Shown: positions 8,566-17,043 of the stretch, in pieces | Layout of the letters: every line of letters starts with the position of its first letter | Position numbering within the stretch: the stretch's first letter is position 1 | NCBI RefSeq assembly: GCF_023074075.1 | Contig: NZ_JADPKT010000053.1 | Location: 78,142 to 142,141 of the forward strand | DNA length: 64,000 bases | Direction: 5' to 3' | Origin: Bradyrhizobium sp. 138 | GTDB lineage: Bacteria > Pseudomonadota > Alphaproteobacteria > Rhizobiales > Xanthobacteraceae | Notes under the pieces: model-generated | The model's input: only the letters and a program-made list of their open reading frames with translations | Told to the model about the DNA's origin: nothing | Databases searched by the model: none | Program-made: the position numbers and the translations under genes

Positions 8566-10356
8566 TTACGTTTGAGCCGCCTCAAAGATCCAGGCACCCG
8601 GCCTCGGGTCCGTTCCGGCCGCATAGAGCCGCAGCCTGGCTCCGAGTTTGGACACCACGGCGCTCCCTTCTGCTGGGAAAAATTTGGGATCCACCACACC
8701 GGCCGGCAGGCTCGACAGAATCTTGAATTCAGTCGCGTGCCGCTTCCGGCGAGCCTTCTGCGCATAGATGGTGTTAGGTCCATCTGAAATCGTCAGAATG
8801 TCGCCCTTCAAGATGACCGTGAGATTCTCGAATCCCTTGTCCTCCTTCGGGATGCTCGGCGACTTCGGATCAGAAAAGCTGAGATGATTCTGCATCTCGA
8901 CCGAGAAATCGGCCAGATCCGGACCTTCTTCCTTTTCCAAGACATCGAACACGCTCTGCGCGATGGTGCGGCCGAGCGGCACGCCGCCGATATTGTCCGT
9001 CTGCGTCAATAATCCGTCGGCGTCATTGGCGGTCGTGCCGTCAAACCGCCAGTGAACGCCAAGGTAAACGCGACTGACGGCATTCTCGTACATGGCGTCG
9101 AGCAGCCGATCATATCGCCGCAAATGCCGCGTCCGGCGCGTTCCATCGGAATCGTGGCTCAGCCCGTTGAGCTCGTCGGACACGAGGCTGAATCCGACCT
9201 TATCGGCCTGACCTCTTGGCACCCCGAAGTACAATCGCAATGTTTCGAACACGGCGCCGCCGAACGAGGCATGTCCTGATGGATAAGCGGGGAAGTGTGG
9301 CGTGAAGTTTCTCTTGGCCGTATTTGTGCTGGGGGCGCCGACGGGCTCCCAGAACGGATCCGCATCGACATCGATCGACCTGCTCGAGTTTGGTCCCGGT
9401 CCAAGGCCTTGCCCGCGCTCGCGAATGCCGATCACGGGCCGCCACAAATTGTAACAGTACTTGTGATACCAAGCGTCGATCCCGGCCTCCGCCATCGCGA
9501 TATTCACCAGCGCCAAGACGCGAAGGTTCTCTATCAAACGTTCGGTAGCGGGCTTCGTCCTGTTGCGATCGTCGAGAATCGCGACGACGATCTGATTATA
9601 GAGGCGCGGCGGCGTGCCGATCTGCGCTGCGCCATCATAGGCCCAGTACAGCCCGATGGCGGTCTCGTCGGCAGTTCGGCTGCTGCCCGCGCGGCGGCCT
9701 TTCTCTTTGGCCTCTCGGTAGTGTTTCAGATATTGGGCATCGTTCTCGTCGAGAACTTTGTCGCGACAACCGGGAGGCTCGGCCAAAGGCGCATGATCAG
9801 CCAACACGAAGTGCCGTGTCCCGCCATAGGCTTGGCCGAGCAGACCCTGCTCGTCGTTGAACGGGTCTGCCCTGTGGTGCCCATTCAGTTGGGAAAAGAC
9901 CGCCGACTTGGACACGTCAGAGCCGTCCATGGTGCGATCATCGAGCACATTACGGCCAACGCGCGCGCCGAACGTATCGGCAAGCATTGCATCCTTACCG
10001 AGTGCAGGCATCGCTCCGCGCAAACCAACCTCGAACCGATCGATCTGCGACGGATACAGATCGCTCAAAACGACAAACGCGGCGCGTGAGACCGAGGCCA
10101 CGATGTCTTCGATTCCGACGCCCGCAGGCAGCGTGATCCGATTTGCCGGCAGGATAGGCTCGTAGCTTTTCGGATTCAGATCCGATCCTGGCGGGACCAG
10201 CCCGAAATAAGCATCATGCATGGCGATGTGAACCATCGCCAGCGCACGCGAACTCAACGTCGGTCCGCGCTGATTTCGTGCCGCCATGCCACCGGTATGA
10301 TCGTTGCGGTTTGCCTCGAGCGCGACGTTGTTCCAGTAGAGCGCTATGTCGGTCAT
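8566..10356 (-). CDS. Vanadium-dependent haloperoxidase / PAP2-type protein
   Basis: A 596-residue protein with the complete vanadate/phosphate-binding signature shared by vanadium haloperoxidases and PAP2 phosphatases. Block 1 is K-x6-RP in KYCYNLWRP (about residues 299-307). Block 2 is PSGH (about 359-362). Block 3 is SRVYLGVHWRFD (about 428-439), with the catalytic His near 435. No signal peptide is seen. The ATG at 10356 has GGAG six bases upstream; the ATG at 10368 does not. It could halogenate small molecules with peroxide or act as a phosphatase; the sequence cannot separate these. It is followed by a membrane-protein gene and lies near a second PAP2-type gene. Confidence 0.88.
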   Translation of the reverse strand: MTDIALYWNNVALEANRNDHTGGMAARNQRGPTLSSRALAMVHIAMHDAYFGLVPPGSDLNPKSYEPILPANRITLPAGVGIEDIVASVSRAAFVVLSDLYPSQIDRFEVGLRGAMPALGKDAMLADTFGARVGRNVLDDRTMDGSDVSKSAVFSQLNGHHRADPFNDEQGLLGQAYGGTRHFVLADHAPLAEPPGCRDKVLDENDAQYLKHYREAKEKGRRAGSSRTADETAIGLYWAYDGAAQIGTPPRLYNQIVVAILDDRNRTKPATERLIENLRVLALVNIAMAEAGIDAWYHKYCYNLWRPVIGIRERGQGLGPGPNSSRSIDVDADPFWEPVGAPSTNTAKRNFTPHFPAYPSGHASFGGAVFETLRLYFGVPRGQADKVGFSLVSDELNGLSHDSDGTRRTRHLRRYDRLLDAMYENAVSRVYLGVHWRFDGTTANDADGLLTQTDNIGGVPLGRTIAQSVFDVLEKEEGPDLADFSVEMQNHLSFSDPKSPSIPKEDKGFENLTVILKGDILTISDGPNTIYAQKARRKRHATEFKILSSLPAGVVDPKFFPAEGSAVVSKLGARLRLYAAGTDPRPGAWIFEAAQT

Positions 10357-10459
10357 GGGACTCTCCATCGTTTAATGAAAATGCATAGACAGCTATTGCG
10401 TCGCGTTCGTTGCGCGGCCGCGACAATCAAATCACTCGCGAGCTATCCTCCGGAAGAAG

Positions 10460-10481
10460 GCCGTCCCGCTTCCGGGACGGC
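10460..10481. promoter_or_regulatory. Hairpin in the gap before the haloperoxidase gene
   Basis: A perfect 9-bp inverted repeat (GCCGTCCCG / CGGGACGGC, 4-base loop) lies about 100 bp upstream of the haloperoxidase-type gene. It has no T run, so it is not a standard terminator. It could be an operator or an RNA structure in the leader. The rest of 10357-10663 shows no convincing gene. Confidence 0.4.
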
Positions 10482-10663
10482 AGTTTGCGGGAGGAATGCA
10501 CGCAGTCACGGGCCTCTACGTCAGCTCGTTACACCGAGCGCGAACTAATCACGGAGTTCGGTTGGAGATGCGTGAAATAAATGTGAGAAAATTTGCCGTC
10601 GCGGCGATCGCACGTCATGTCATTGGCGATCCTGTTCCGCGAACAAAGACGCCACTCTGCCGA

Positions 10664-10921
10664 TCATCGCGACGTCGGGTCGCGATCGCGCGGACCGATG
10701 TCCTGCTCGCCGATGCGGTCGGCGAGCATTACCAGCCATTTCACGGTGTCGCGCTGAAGCGGAGAGAGGTCCGCGCGCCGGGCGATCGCAGCGGCGATTT
10801 CGCGAAAGTCGGACCATCGCCTGTAGAAGTCGATGAGGTCCTGAGGAGGCTCCTTTCGAAGGCGACGAGACCCGCTACCTCTGGTGCTCTCGCGTCGCGG
10901 ACGTTTCGAAGGAATTCTCAT
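10664..10921 (-). CDS. Small conserved hypothetical protein, 85 aa
   Basis: An 85-residue basic protein of unknown function. After a very basic start (MRIPSKRPRRESTRGSGSRR) come two predicted helices, PQDLIDFYRRWSDFREIAAA and SPLQRDTVKWLVMLADRIGE, a pattern I have met in small rhizobial proteins. The frame extends upstream to 11131, but the residues before 10921 look non-coding and would overlap the regulator gene. The ATG at 10921 gives a short gene that diverges from the plus-strand regulator across a 117-bp gap. The LQRDTVKWL helix could be a protein-interaction module. No role is known. Confidence 0.6.
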   Translation of the reverse strand: MRIPSKRPRRESTRGSGSRRLRKEPPQDLIDFYRRWSDFREIAAAIARRADLSPLQRDTVKWLVMLADRIGEQDIGPRDRDPTSR

Positions 10922-11038
10922 CACGCCAAGGCTAGCCCGGGTAGCGTGCCTTGCCTCGTGAAAAAAGCGTGAAACTGCTTGGAAGCCTACAAGCTCAATG
11001 TTAGGTTGCCGAACGATCCATTTGGCGGGGTGGGGCAG

Positions 11039-12682
11039 GTGGACACCAAGCGCATCGAAATCGGCCTGTTCGGAGCGTGCGTCGTGCGCTCCGCTACGCG
11101 TGGCCGCTTCGAGATAACCGGAGCGAAGCACAAGGGGTTGTTTGCTCTGCTTGCGACCGCTCCCTTTGGACGTCGCACGCGGTCCTTTCTTCAGGACACA
11201 CTATGGGGCACGGCCTGCTACGACACCGGCCGCCAGAGTCTGCGGCGGGCGCTTACAGATATCAGGCAGATCATGGGAGATGCGTTCTCCGAAGTCCTGA
11301 CGAGTACGAACTCCGACATTACTCTCGATCTTTCCCGGGTCTCTTTTATCGGCAGGCCGGGGGGCGGCGAATTGCTCGAAGGACTGGTTATTCGCGAGGA
11401 CGGCTTTGGCCGGTGGCTTCGCGCTTTGCGTCTCAACCAGGAGCAGATCTATTCGCTCTACAGCCTCGCATCGCAGCCGCCGCCGGCACCCATGCTGCCC
11501 TCGGTGGCCGTGCTGCCATTCCGAACCATCACCGGATCTGCGGGGCATGGCGTGCTCGGTGACTGGCTCGCCGAAGAGGCGTGCCGCTCACTGTCGCGCT
11601 CCAACTTGATAGCTGTGATCTCGCACCTGTCCAGCCGCGCGCTTGATCATCACACGGTTGACATCTCCGAAATCCGCACTCGGTTGGCCGTCGACTATTG
11701 CGTTGCAGGCACCTTGCGGGTCGCTTCCGACGAGATCGTGCTAGACGCCGACCTGCTGGACGTTGTCTCCGGACGCATTCTCTGGACCCGGCAATTTGTA
11801 GGGCCGCACGAGACATTCCTGAAAAGGTCGGCCGAAGGCATTTCCGAGATCGTGGTTGCCGTCGGTCGAGCAATCGCGGACGATACGATCGCGCATGTCG
11901 CTGGCCGGCACCTGAGGGAGATCGATGATCATCGGCTTCTCCTTGCAGGCGTCGATCTCATGCACCGCCCTTCTCTTCGGGACTTTGCCAAGTCGCGCGA
12001 ACTCATCGAAGAAGCGCTCCGCCGAGCTCCGCACTCCGCCGAAACGTATGCGTGGTTTGGCAAGTGGCACGTGCTCAGCGTCTTCAACGGCTGGAGCACG
12101 GACCCGAAAAGAGACACTGAGTGCGCCGTAGGGTGCACGGCGCGCTCCCTTGATATCGATCCGGAGAACGCCTTTGCGCTGACCATCGACGGATTTGCTC
12201 AGAACAACCTGTTGCGCCGCCTGGATACAGCGCGGGAGCGCTATTCGGCCGCCTTGCGCTTCAATCCGAATGAACCACTTGCCTGGTTGCTGAGCGGCGC
12301 ACTGCACGCTTTCCAGGACGAGGCGGATGCGGCTGTCAGCGCGACCGAAAGGGCGCGGCGCCTCTCTCCAATCGATCCGTTTCAGTATTTTTACGAGTCG
12401 CTTACCGCAAGCGCCCTTCTCGTGGCGTGCCGCTACGAAGAGTCGCTGTCATTTGCCAATAGATCCTTGCAACGACACGACAGGCACATTTCGACCCTCC
12501 GAACCAAGATTGCAGCTCTGCACTATCTCGATCGCGGGGCGGAGGCTCGGACCATCGCCACCGAGATCGTGCGCCGCCACCCCGATTTCAACGTCGCCGA
12601 CTATTTGCGCGGTCACCCGGCCGGCGATCACGCGAGCGGACGCCGGGTCGCAGCGGCTTTGCAAGCAGCGGGGATTCCATAA
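11039..12682 (+). CDS. Transcriptional regulator with TolB-like and TPR regions
   Basis: A protein of about 547 residues. The first 100 resemble the winged-helix and start of a SARP/BTAD-type activator (RIEIGLFGACVV, then LLATAPFGRRTRSFLQDTLWG). The middle starts with PSVAVLPFRTI and continues with VAGTLR and DADLLDVVSGRILW, the pattern of the TolB-like domain attached to such regulators. The C-terminal half is helical TPR-like repeats (for example SLDIDPENAFALTIDG and ALRFNPNEPLAWLL). The start is uncertain: GTG at 11039 follows a GGGGTGGGGCAG stretch, and a TTG at 10979 would add 20 residues. It lies 26 bp before the Gly-Phe-rich PAP2-type gene and probably controls the cluster. Confidence 0.8.
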   Translation: MDTKRIEIGLFGACVVRSATRGRFEITGAKHKGLFALLATAPFGRRTRSFLQDTLWGTACYDTGRQSLRRALTDIRQIMGDAFSEVLTSTNSDITLDLSRVSFIGRPGGGELLEGLVIREDGFGRWLRALRLNQEQIYSLYSLASQPPPAPMLPSVAVLPFRTITGSAGHGVLGDWLAEEACRSLSRSNLIAVISHLSSRALDHHTVDISEIRTRLAVDYCVAGTLRVASDEIVLDADLLDVVSGRILWTRQFVGPHETFLKRSAEGISEIVVAVGRAIADDTIAHVAGRHLREIDDHRLLLAGVDLMHRPSLRDFAKSRELIEEALRRAPHSAETYAWFGKWHVLSVFNGWSTDPKRDTECAVGCTARSLDIDPENAFALTIDGFAQNNLLRRLDTARERYSAALRFNPNEPLAWLLSGALHAFQDEADAAVSATERARRLSPIDPFQYFYESLTASALLVACRYEESLSFANRSLQRHDRHISTLRTKIAALHYLDRGAEARTIATEIVRRHPDFNVADYLRGHPAGDHASGRRVAAALQAAGIP

Positions 12683-12708
12683 GACCATTTCAGCACGAGG
12701 GGGCATAA

Positions 12709-13815
12709 ATGTCGCAACTTGGGGGATTCGGTGGGTTTGGAGGATTTGGCGGGTTTGGGGGATTCGGAGGGTTTGGAGGGTTTGGAGGTTTCGGAGGGTT
12801 CGGCGGACTGAACTTCAGCGGCCTTGGTCCATTTCTCGGATCAGGCGCCGACCCGATTTACGACCCCTCGCTGGTGCATGGTTTGCAAATCACCGAGCAG
12901 TCGGTCACGCATGTAGCGAACCGGCTGCCAAGCCCGACAGCTCGTGAGCTCACGTTCTCCGCGGCGGAAAATATGCGTCTGTGGGCCGATTGGGTCAGAT
13001 CCTCCATCTACGTCACAGACTTCCTCAGGCAATTTGACTGGCAGATCAACGATCGGTCAGAAAGCATAGTCCTCCGCTACGGCCGGCGCGACTTCGTCAT
13101 CTTCAACCGGCCCTCGATGGACACGTTCAAGCAGCAGCTGGACGTCATGCGCAAATACCTTGATCAGCGGCCCGATCGCACGCCCGAGGTGATGACGCAG
13201 CTCAGCTTTCCCACGCCCTATTTCGCAATGATTGTCGGCTTGCAAACAAACCATCGTTTCACTTCAGAGCTGATCGCAATGACGCAGGTGCTCGCGTCCC
13301 ATGTAACCATGGTCGCGAAACACCAACTGGCCTGTCGCCGCCCTGCGCATATCGACGCAACGGTGATGCCCATGATTCCGATACCGGCTCATGGCAGCTT
13401 TCCGAGCGCACACGCAACCGAGGCCTATGCGGTCGCCGAAGTGCTCTGTAGCTTCGTCGAGCTCCACAAGCGCCATTTCGCCGATTTCGAACGCCGGCAG
13501 GCCCTGCTGCGCAAGCTGGCCGAGCGCATCGCCGTCAACAGGACCGTCGCCGGCATGCATTTCCCGATCGACACCTGGGCCGGCGCTATCCTCGGACGAG
13601 CGGTCGGTCAGATCATCCTCGGAAAATGCGGAATGAACGTCCGCGTGGCGTCTTACGCGTACTCGGCACAGGGAGAGCGTGACTTCTCGGGAAGCCAGTT
13701 CGCGCGCGGCGCCAACAAGGCGTTCGGCGTTGCTCGCAGGGGAAGTTTCAAGCCCAATCCAAGCCAGTCCTTCGAGTGGTTATGGCGACAAGCCGGCACG
13801 GAGTTCGTGCGATGA
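12709..13815 (+). CDS. PAP2-type phosphatase/haloperoxidase-like protein with GGF-repeat start
   Basis: A 368-residue protein. Residues 5-34 are nine Gly-Gly-Phe triplets plus GGL. After a linker, the second half carries the PAP2/vanadium-peroxidase signature: K-x6-RP in KHQLACRRP (about residues 204-212), PSAH in place of PSGH (232-235), and NRTVAGMHFPID (277-288), where Asn replaces the usual Ser but Arg, His and Asp are kept. It has no signal peptide and no clear membrane helix. The stop overlaps the start of the peptidase gene (ATGA). It differs strongly from the other PAP2-type protein of the locus in length and in its start, so it is probably a diverged partner rather than a recent copy. 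Confidence 0.82.
   Translation: MSQLGGFGGFGGFGGFGGFGGFGGFGGFGGFGGLNFSGLGPFLGSGADPIYDPSLVHGLQITEQSVTHVANRLPSPTARELTFSAAENMRLWADWVRSSIYVTDFLRQFDWQINDRSESIVLRYGRRDFVIFNRPSMDTFKQQLDVMRKYLDQRPDRTPEVMTQLSFPTPYFAMIVGLQTNHRFTSELIAMTQVLASHVTMVAKHQLACRRPAHIDATVMPMIPIPAHGSFPSAHATEAYAVAEVLCSFVELHKRHFADFERRQALLRKLAERIAVNRTVAGMHFPIDTWAGAILGRAVGQIILGKCGMNVRVASYAYSAQGERDFSGSQFARGANKAFGVARRGSFKPNPSQSFEWLWRQAGTEFVR
12721..12810 (+). repeat. 9-bp coding tandem repeat for (Gly-Gly-Phe)9-Gly-Gly-Leu
   Basis: Ten successive 9-bp units encode nine GGF triplets and one GGL. All four glycine codons and both phenylalanine codons occur in mixed order, so the amino-acid pattern is better conserved than the DNA. That argues for selection on the peptide rather than recent slippage. 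Low-complexity Gly/Phe segments can self-associate; a role here is only inferred. Confidence 0.9.
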
Positions 13816-16010
13816 CCGGGCGGAGACACAGGCGACGGGCCTTGATCTACCGCTTACCAGACGGCCTGGGTCCCTACGATGTCTGGAATTTTGGAAGCGG
13901 CAGGGCTTACGCACCGTCGAGTGCGCGATTGGCATCACGCCGATACCTCACCGCAATTGCCGCGCTCCAGGATTATCCGGGCGGTGCCGAATCCAAGTTT
14001 CCCCGGAGAGCCGGCAGGAGTTCCAACCGCGTCTGGCTCCCCACACTCTGGAAGCCGGGCAAGAGAGGCGAAGGCGGCAAGTCGCTGGGCCTCATGTTCC
14101 TTCCCTTTGTCGTAAGCAAGCCTGCCAGGCAGGCAAAGAGTGACGAGCATCCGGAGGCGCTTCGCAAGCGCCTGTTCGCGGGACTGCGGCAAGGAAGAAT
14201 TCGGCGGTATCTTGCCTCCGAGAATATCGCCGGGACACGTTTCCGTGCCGGCTTGCCGGTGACAGATAGGGCGATGAAACCCGAGCTTCCCGGCGAGCCG
14301 ACGGCACCGGCATGGCGCCCCGACGCGCAGCTGCGTGCCCGGATCGGACAGCAAAAGCGAATTACCGTCATCGCAGTGATCGATGACGGGATACCGTTCG
14401 CTCACCGAAACTTTCGCGATGCGAGCGGAAAGCATACTCGCGTCGAGTTCTGCTGGCTGCAGTCAGCCTTGCCCGATCGGCAACAAACAAGCGTGCTGTT
14501 CGGCCGCGAGTATACGCGTGCGCAGATCGAGGGATACATTGCCAGCCATGGCGACGACGAGGATGAACTCTACGATGCAGCGGGCTCGGTGGAAGACACC
14601 GAGAGCCTTGCGAGCATGCTTCGGCGGCATACGACTCATGGTGCGCATGTCATGGATCTGGCCACAGGTTACCGGCCTGAGCGCGATGCGGCACCAGCTG
14701 AAGAAATCCGTATTATAGCCGTCCAACTGCCCAACCTGCTGACGATGGACACGTCAGGTATCGGCAAGGACATGTATCTCTTGTCCGCATTGCACTACAT
14801 CTTCAACCGTGCGGAAATGATTGCCGAGGGATATGCGATCGACCGAGCGCGCCTCGTGGTTAACTTCAGCTACGGGTATTTCGGCGGTCCCCATGACGGC
14901 CGATTCGACATCGAGGAGGCGATTAGCGAACTGGTGAAGAAGCGCCGTGAGACCGTCGGTCCAACCGCTCTCGTGCTCCCGGCCGGCAACAGCTTTCTGG
15001 ATCGCCTGCACGCGAGCATTGCCGACTCGGAGTTCACCAGAGGTGAAGTGAGGCTACCGTGGCGCCTCCAGCCCAATGACCGCACACCGAACTATGTCGA
15101 GATATGGTTTCCCGAGAACTTCAATCCAACCGGCTATAAGGTCGAATTGCTTGACCCAATGGGAGTGAAGCGTGGACGGATCGCCTTCCTGCGCGCCGGT
15201 CTAGCCAAGGTCATATCACTGGTGGATGAGGACGGCCGCGCCATCGGACAGATGAGTGTCGATGAGCATCGTCGGGGGCTTCGCTGGCGCGTGCTGATAG
15301 CGACTGCGCCTTCGGAGCCCGAGTGCCCGGATTCCCCTGCCGTTCAGTCCGGACTCTGGACGATCGCGATCAAACGCGAGCGCAAGGCTCCAAAGCTGGC
15401 CAAAGAATCAATCAGATGCTGGATCCAGAGAGACACGGACCCCGCCAGCTTGAGGTCGGGAGCCCGCCAAAGCTATTTCGATGATGGTGACAACGCTCTC
15501 TATGGCGTTTTGGGAGCTCCCCTTGAAGTCGATACCTATAGCGCGCTCGTTCGACGATTCGGCAGCTTAAACGGTCTCGCAACTTCCAAGGAGGCAATCG
15601 CCGTGGCCGGCTACAGGCTCGCGTCCGGGTCGAGCTTTTCGTTGGAGAACTCCGCACCTGCCGCCTATAGCTGCGCCGGCATACAGAAATCCGGATGGCC
15701 TGAGGCCAGAGTTACATGCTCGTCGATGTCTGACCGCTCCAAGGTCCTGCCGGGGACCGTGGCCGCCGGGGTGCGCAGCGGAACGCGATCGGTGATGCAG
15801 GGTACCAGCATGGCTGCGCCATTCGTAGCTCGACAACTCGCAATGACGTTCGTCTCAGCTAGCGACGAGGATGTCTTGGCGGCCGAGCGCGAGAATTATC
15901 GAAGTCTCTTGCATGGCCAAGAACAGCGCCATCGCAGCTTGAAGAAGGACCGGCTCGGAGAGGTACTTGTGCCGCCGCATTGGCAGCCCAGTATCGAAAT
16001 TCAAGACTGA
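13812..16010 (+). CDS. Subtilisin-like serine peptidase (S8 family)
   Basis: A 732-residue peptidase with all three catalytic elements: Asp in VIAVIDDGIPFAH (about residue 191), His in HTTHGAHVMDLATG (about 276), and Ser in QGTSMAAPFVA (about 666). The oxyanion-hole Asn lies in VLPAGNS. A long insert separates His and Ser. The N-terminus (MTGRRHRRRALIY) is basic and lacks a signal peptide, so the enzyme may act inside the cell or leave by another route. The ATG overlaps the stop of the GGF-repeat gene, so the two are probably made together. Its substrate may be a protein of the cluster, but this is not shown. Confidence 0.9.
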   Translation: MTGRRHRRRALIYRLPDGLGPYDVWNFGSGRAYAPSSARLASRRYLTAIAALQDYPGGAESKFPRRAGRSSNRVWLPTLWKPGKRGEGGKSLGLMFLPFVVSKPARQAKSDEHPEALRKRLFAGLRQGRIRRYLASENIAGTRFRAGLPVTDRAMKPELPGEPTAPAWRPDAQLRARIGQQKRITVIAVIDDGIPFAHRNFRDASGKHTRVEFCWLQSALPDRQQTSVLFGREYTRAQIEGYIASHGDDEDELYDAAGSVEDTESLASMLRRHTTHGAHVMDLATGYRPERDAAPAEEIRIIAVQLPNLLTMDTSGIGKDMYLLSALHYIFNRAEMIAEGYAIDRARLVVNFSYGYFGGPHDGRFDIEEAISELVKKRRETVGPTALVLPAGNSFLDRLHASIADSEFTRGEVRLPWRLQPNDRTPNYVEIWFPENFNPTGYKVELLDPMGVKRGRIAFLRAGLAKVISLVDEDGRAIGQMSVDEHRRGLRWRVLIATAPSEPECPDSPAVQSGLWTIAIKRERKAPKLAKESIRCWIQRDTDPASLRSGARQSYFDDGDNALYGVLGAPLEVDTYSALVRRFGSLNGLATSKEAIAVAGYRLASGSSFSLENSAPAAYSCAGIQKSGWPEARVTCSSMSDRSKVLPGTVAAGVRSGTRSVMQGTSMAAPFVARQLAMTFVSASDEDVLAAERENYRSLLHGQEQRHRSLKKDRLGEVLVPPHWQPSIEIQD

Positions 16011-16293
16011 CCCAAAAATTGAGAAGTCGCGCAGAGGCACTGCGCGCTAAGCGTCACCTCGAGCTAAATCGCAGGCCGGGTAGAAGATCGTCGAGTCGGG
16101 GCTGTCCGCTGGGCGAACTGCAGGACGACGCCGATTGCGCACAAGTGCATCATTTCGGCTGGTCGTCCGATTGCTCGTCGTAACACCCTACTCTACGGTG
16201 AGGGCGTAAGCGACCTGCCCAAGTAGCTTCCGCGGTATTTCTTGGGATGAAACCACAGGGAATGAGCCAAATGGTCGATGTCATGCACAACGT
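16011..16293. other. Gap after the peptidase gene, no gene seen
   Basis: This is the first part of a 618-bp non-coding stretch (16011-16628). Short open frames here lack ribosome sites and family patterns. The rest of the stretch holds the tRNA-Gln-linked repeat copy at 16294-16458 and 170 further bases in which I see no gene or RNA. Confidence 0.5.
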
Positions 16294-16458
16294 CGTTTAG
16301 CTCGATTTTGGACCGAGCATTAGAAGCTCCATTTCCAAGCGCGCCCAAGAACTTCGCAGGAATAGAGTTACTTACATAACGAACTCAGCAGCTTAAGCAC
16401 TGGCTGGAGCGGGAGGGATCGAACCACCGAATGGCGGAATCAAAATCAGTTTGATTAC
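16294..16458 (-). repeat. Left copy of 165-bp tRNA-Gln-linked repeat (possible att site)
   Basis: This segment matches 27897-28059 in the same orientation at roughly 80 percent identity by eye, with two short gaps. Shared landmarks are CGTTTAG at the left edge, GCATTAGAAGCT, AACGAACTCAGCAGCTT, and the 3' half of tRNA-Gln. Duplicated tRNA 3' ends are the usual mark of site-specific integration of an island, with the intact tRNA at one end. No integrase gene is visible between the copies. Confidence 0.65.
16401..16450 (-). pseudogene. tRNA-Gln 3'-half fragment
   Basis: On the minus strand this reads from the anticodon arm (TTG anticodon kept) through the variable and T arms to the encoded CCA. 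GATTCCGCCATTCGG is identical to the intact tRNA-Gln at 28002-28076; the T stem and acceptor carry changes. The 5' acceptor strand and D arm are missing, so it cannot be a working tRNA. Confidence 0.8.
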
Positions 16459-16628
16459 CCAACAACCTCAAGGCGCATTTGGAAAAAACGACCAAATCAC
16501 GCTCTAGCAATTTCAATAGCTTGGCAGCCGTTTCCAAATGAAAAACAGTTCTTCACGGGGGATCAGTCCCGGCAAGATCTGGGAGGGAGCTGCGCCGCCG
16601 CGCTCAAGAGCTGTTTTCGCATCGCCGG

Positions 16629-16847
16629 TCACCCGTGCGTGAAGTCGCCGGGTTTCAAGCCGAGTGCTTTGACGGCAGCTTCCGGAAGCAGTCCGTACGC
16701 TTCAACCCTTTCATTCGGGGCCATCATGGCCGCAATGATCGCCGCGGCCTTGATCGGATCTCCTTCGGCCACGAAAAAGACCGAGCGAACCGGTGGGCCG
16801 CCACCTAGGGGTTCAGTTGTTACCAGGACAACCTGACCATTTGCCAT
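16629..16847 (-). CDS. Small conserved hypothetical protein, 72 aa
   Basis: A 72-residue soluble protein starting MANGQVVLVTTEPLGGG and ending LKALGLKPGDFTHG-like (KALGLKPGDFTHG). A helix rich in Ala and Ile (DPIKAAAIIAAMMAP, about residues 30-44) follows a beta-like start. The ATG at 16847 has a GAGAG ribosome site close upstream. I recall similar short proteins in Bradyrhizobium, but no function is known. It lies just inside the left tRNA-linked repeat and diverges from the dehydrogenase operon. Confidence 0.65.
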   Translation of the reverse strand: MANGQVVLVTTEPLGGGPPVRSVFFVAEGDPIKAAAIIAAMMAPNERVEAYGLLPEAAVKALGLKPGDFTHG

Positions 16848-16955
16848 GCTCTCTTATACCGCCGTCGCTGCGTCGTTTCCACGACCGTGTGGATCGATCG
16901 CCGCAAACCCGCAGTGCAGCAACAACCAGGCGCGCATCAAGTCGGACCCGCCATA

Positions 16956-16987
16956 GTCTTGCGTTGTCTCGGTCTTGCGTTGTCTCG
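16956..16987. repeat. 16-bp perfect tandem duplication
   Basis: GTCTTGCGTTGTCTCG occurs twice in direct succession, 57 bp before the E1 alpha start. It may be a duplicated regulator site or simply a slippage product in the promoter region of the operon. Confidence 0.85.
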
Positions 16988-17043
16988 GCACAACCACCAA
17001 CTGAATAAGTTATAGAAGGCACAATCGCTCCGGGAGCGAGAGC

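Noticed and set aside
12327..12947. Frame with Trp/Arg/Val-rich repeats across the GGF tract
   Set aside because: It is the alternate-frame reading of the 9-bp repeat and overlaps two well-supported genes.
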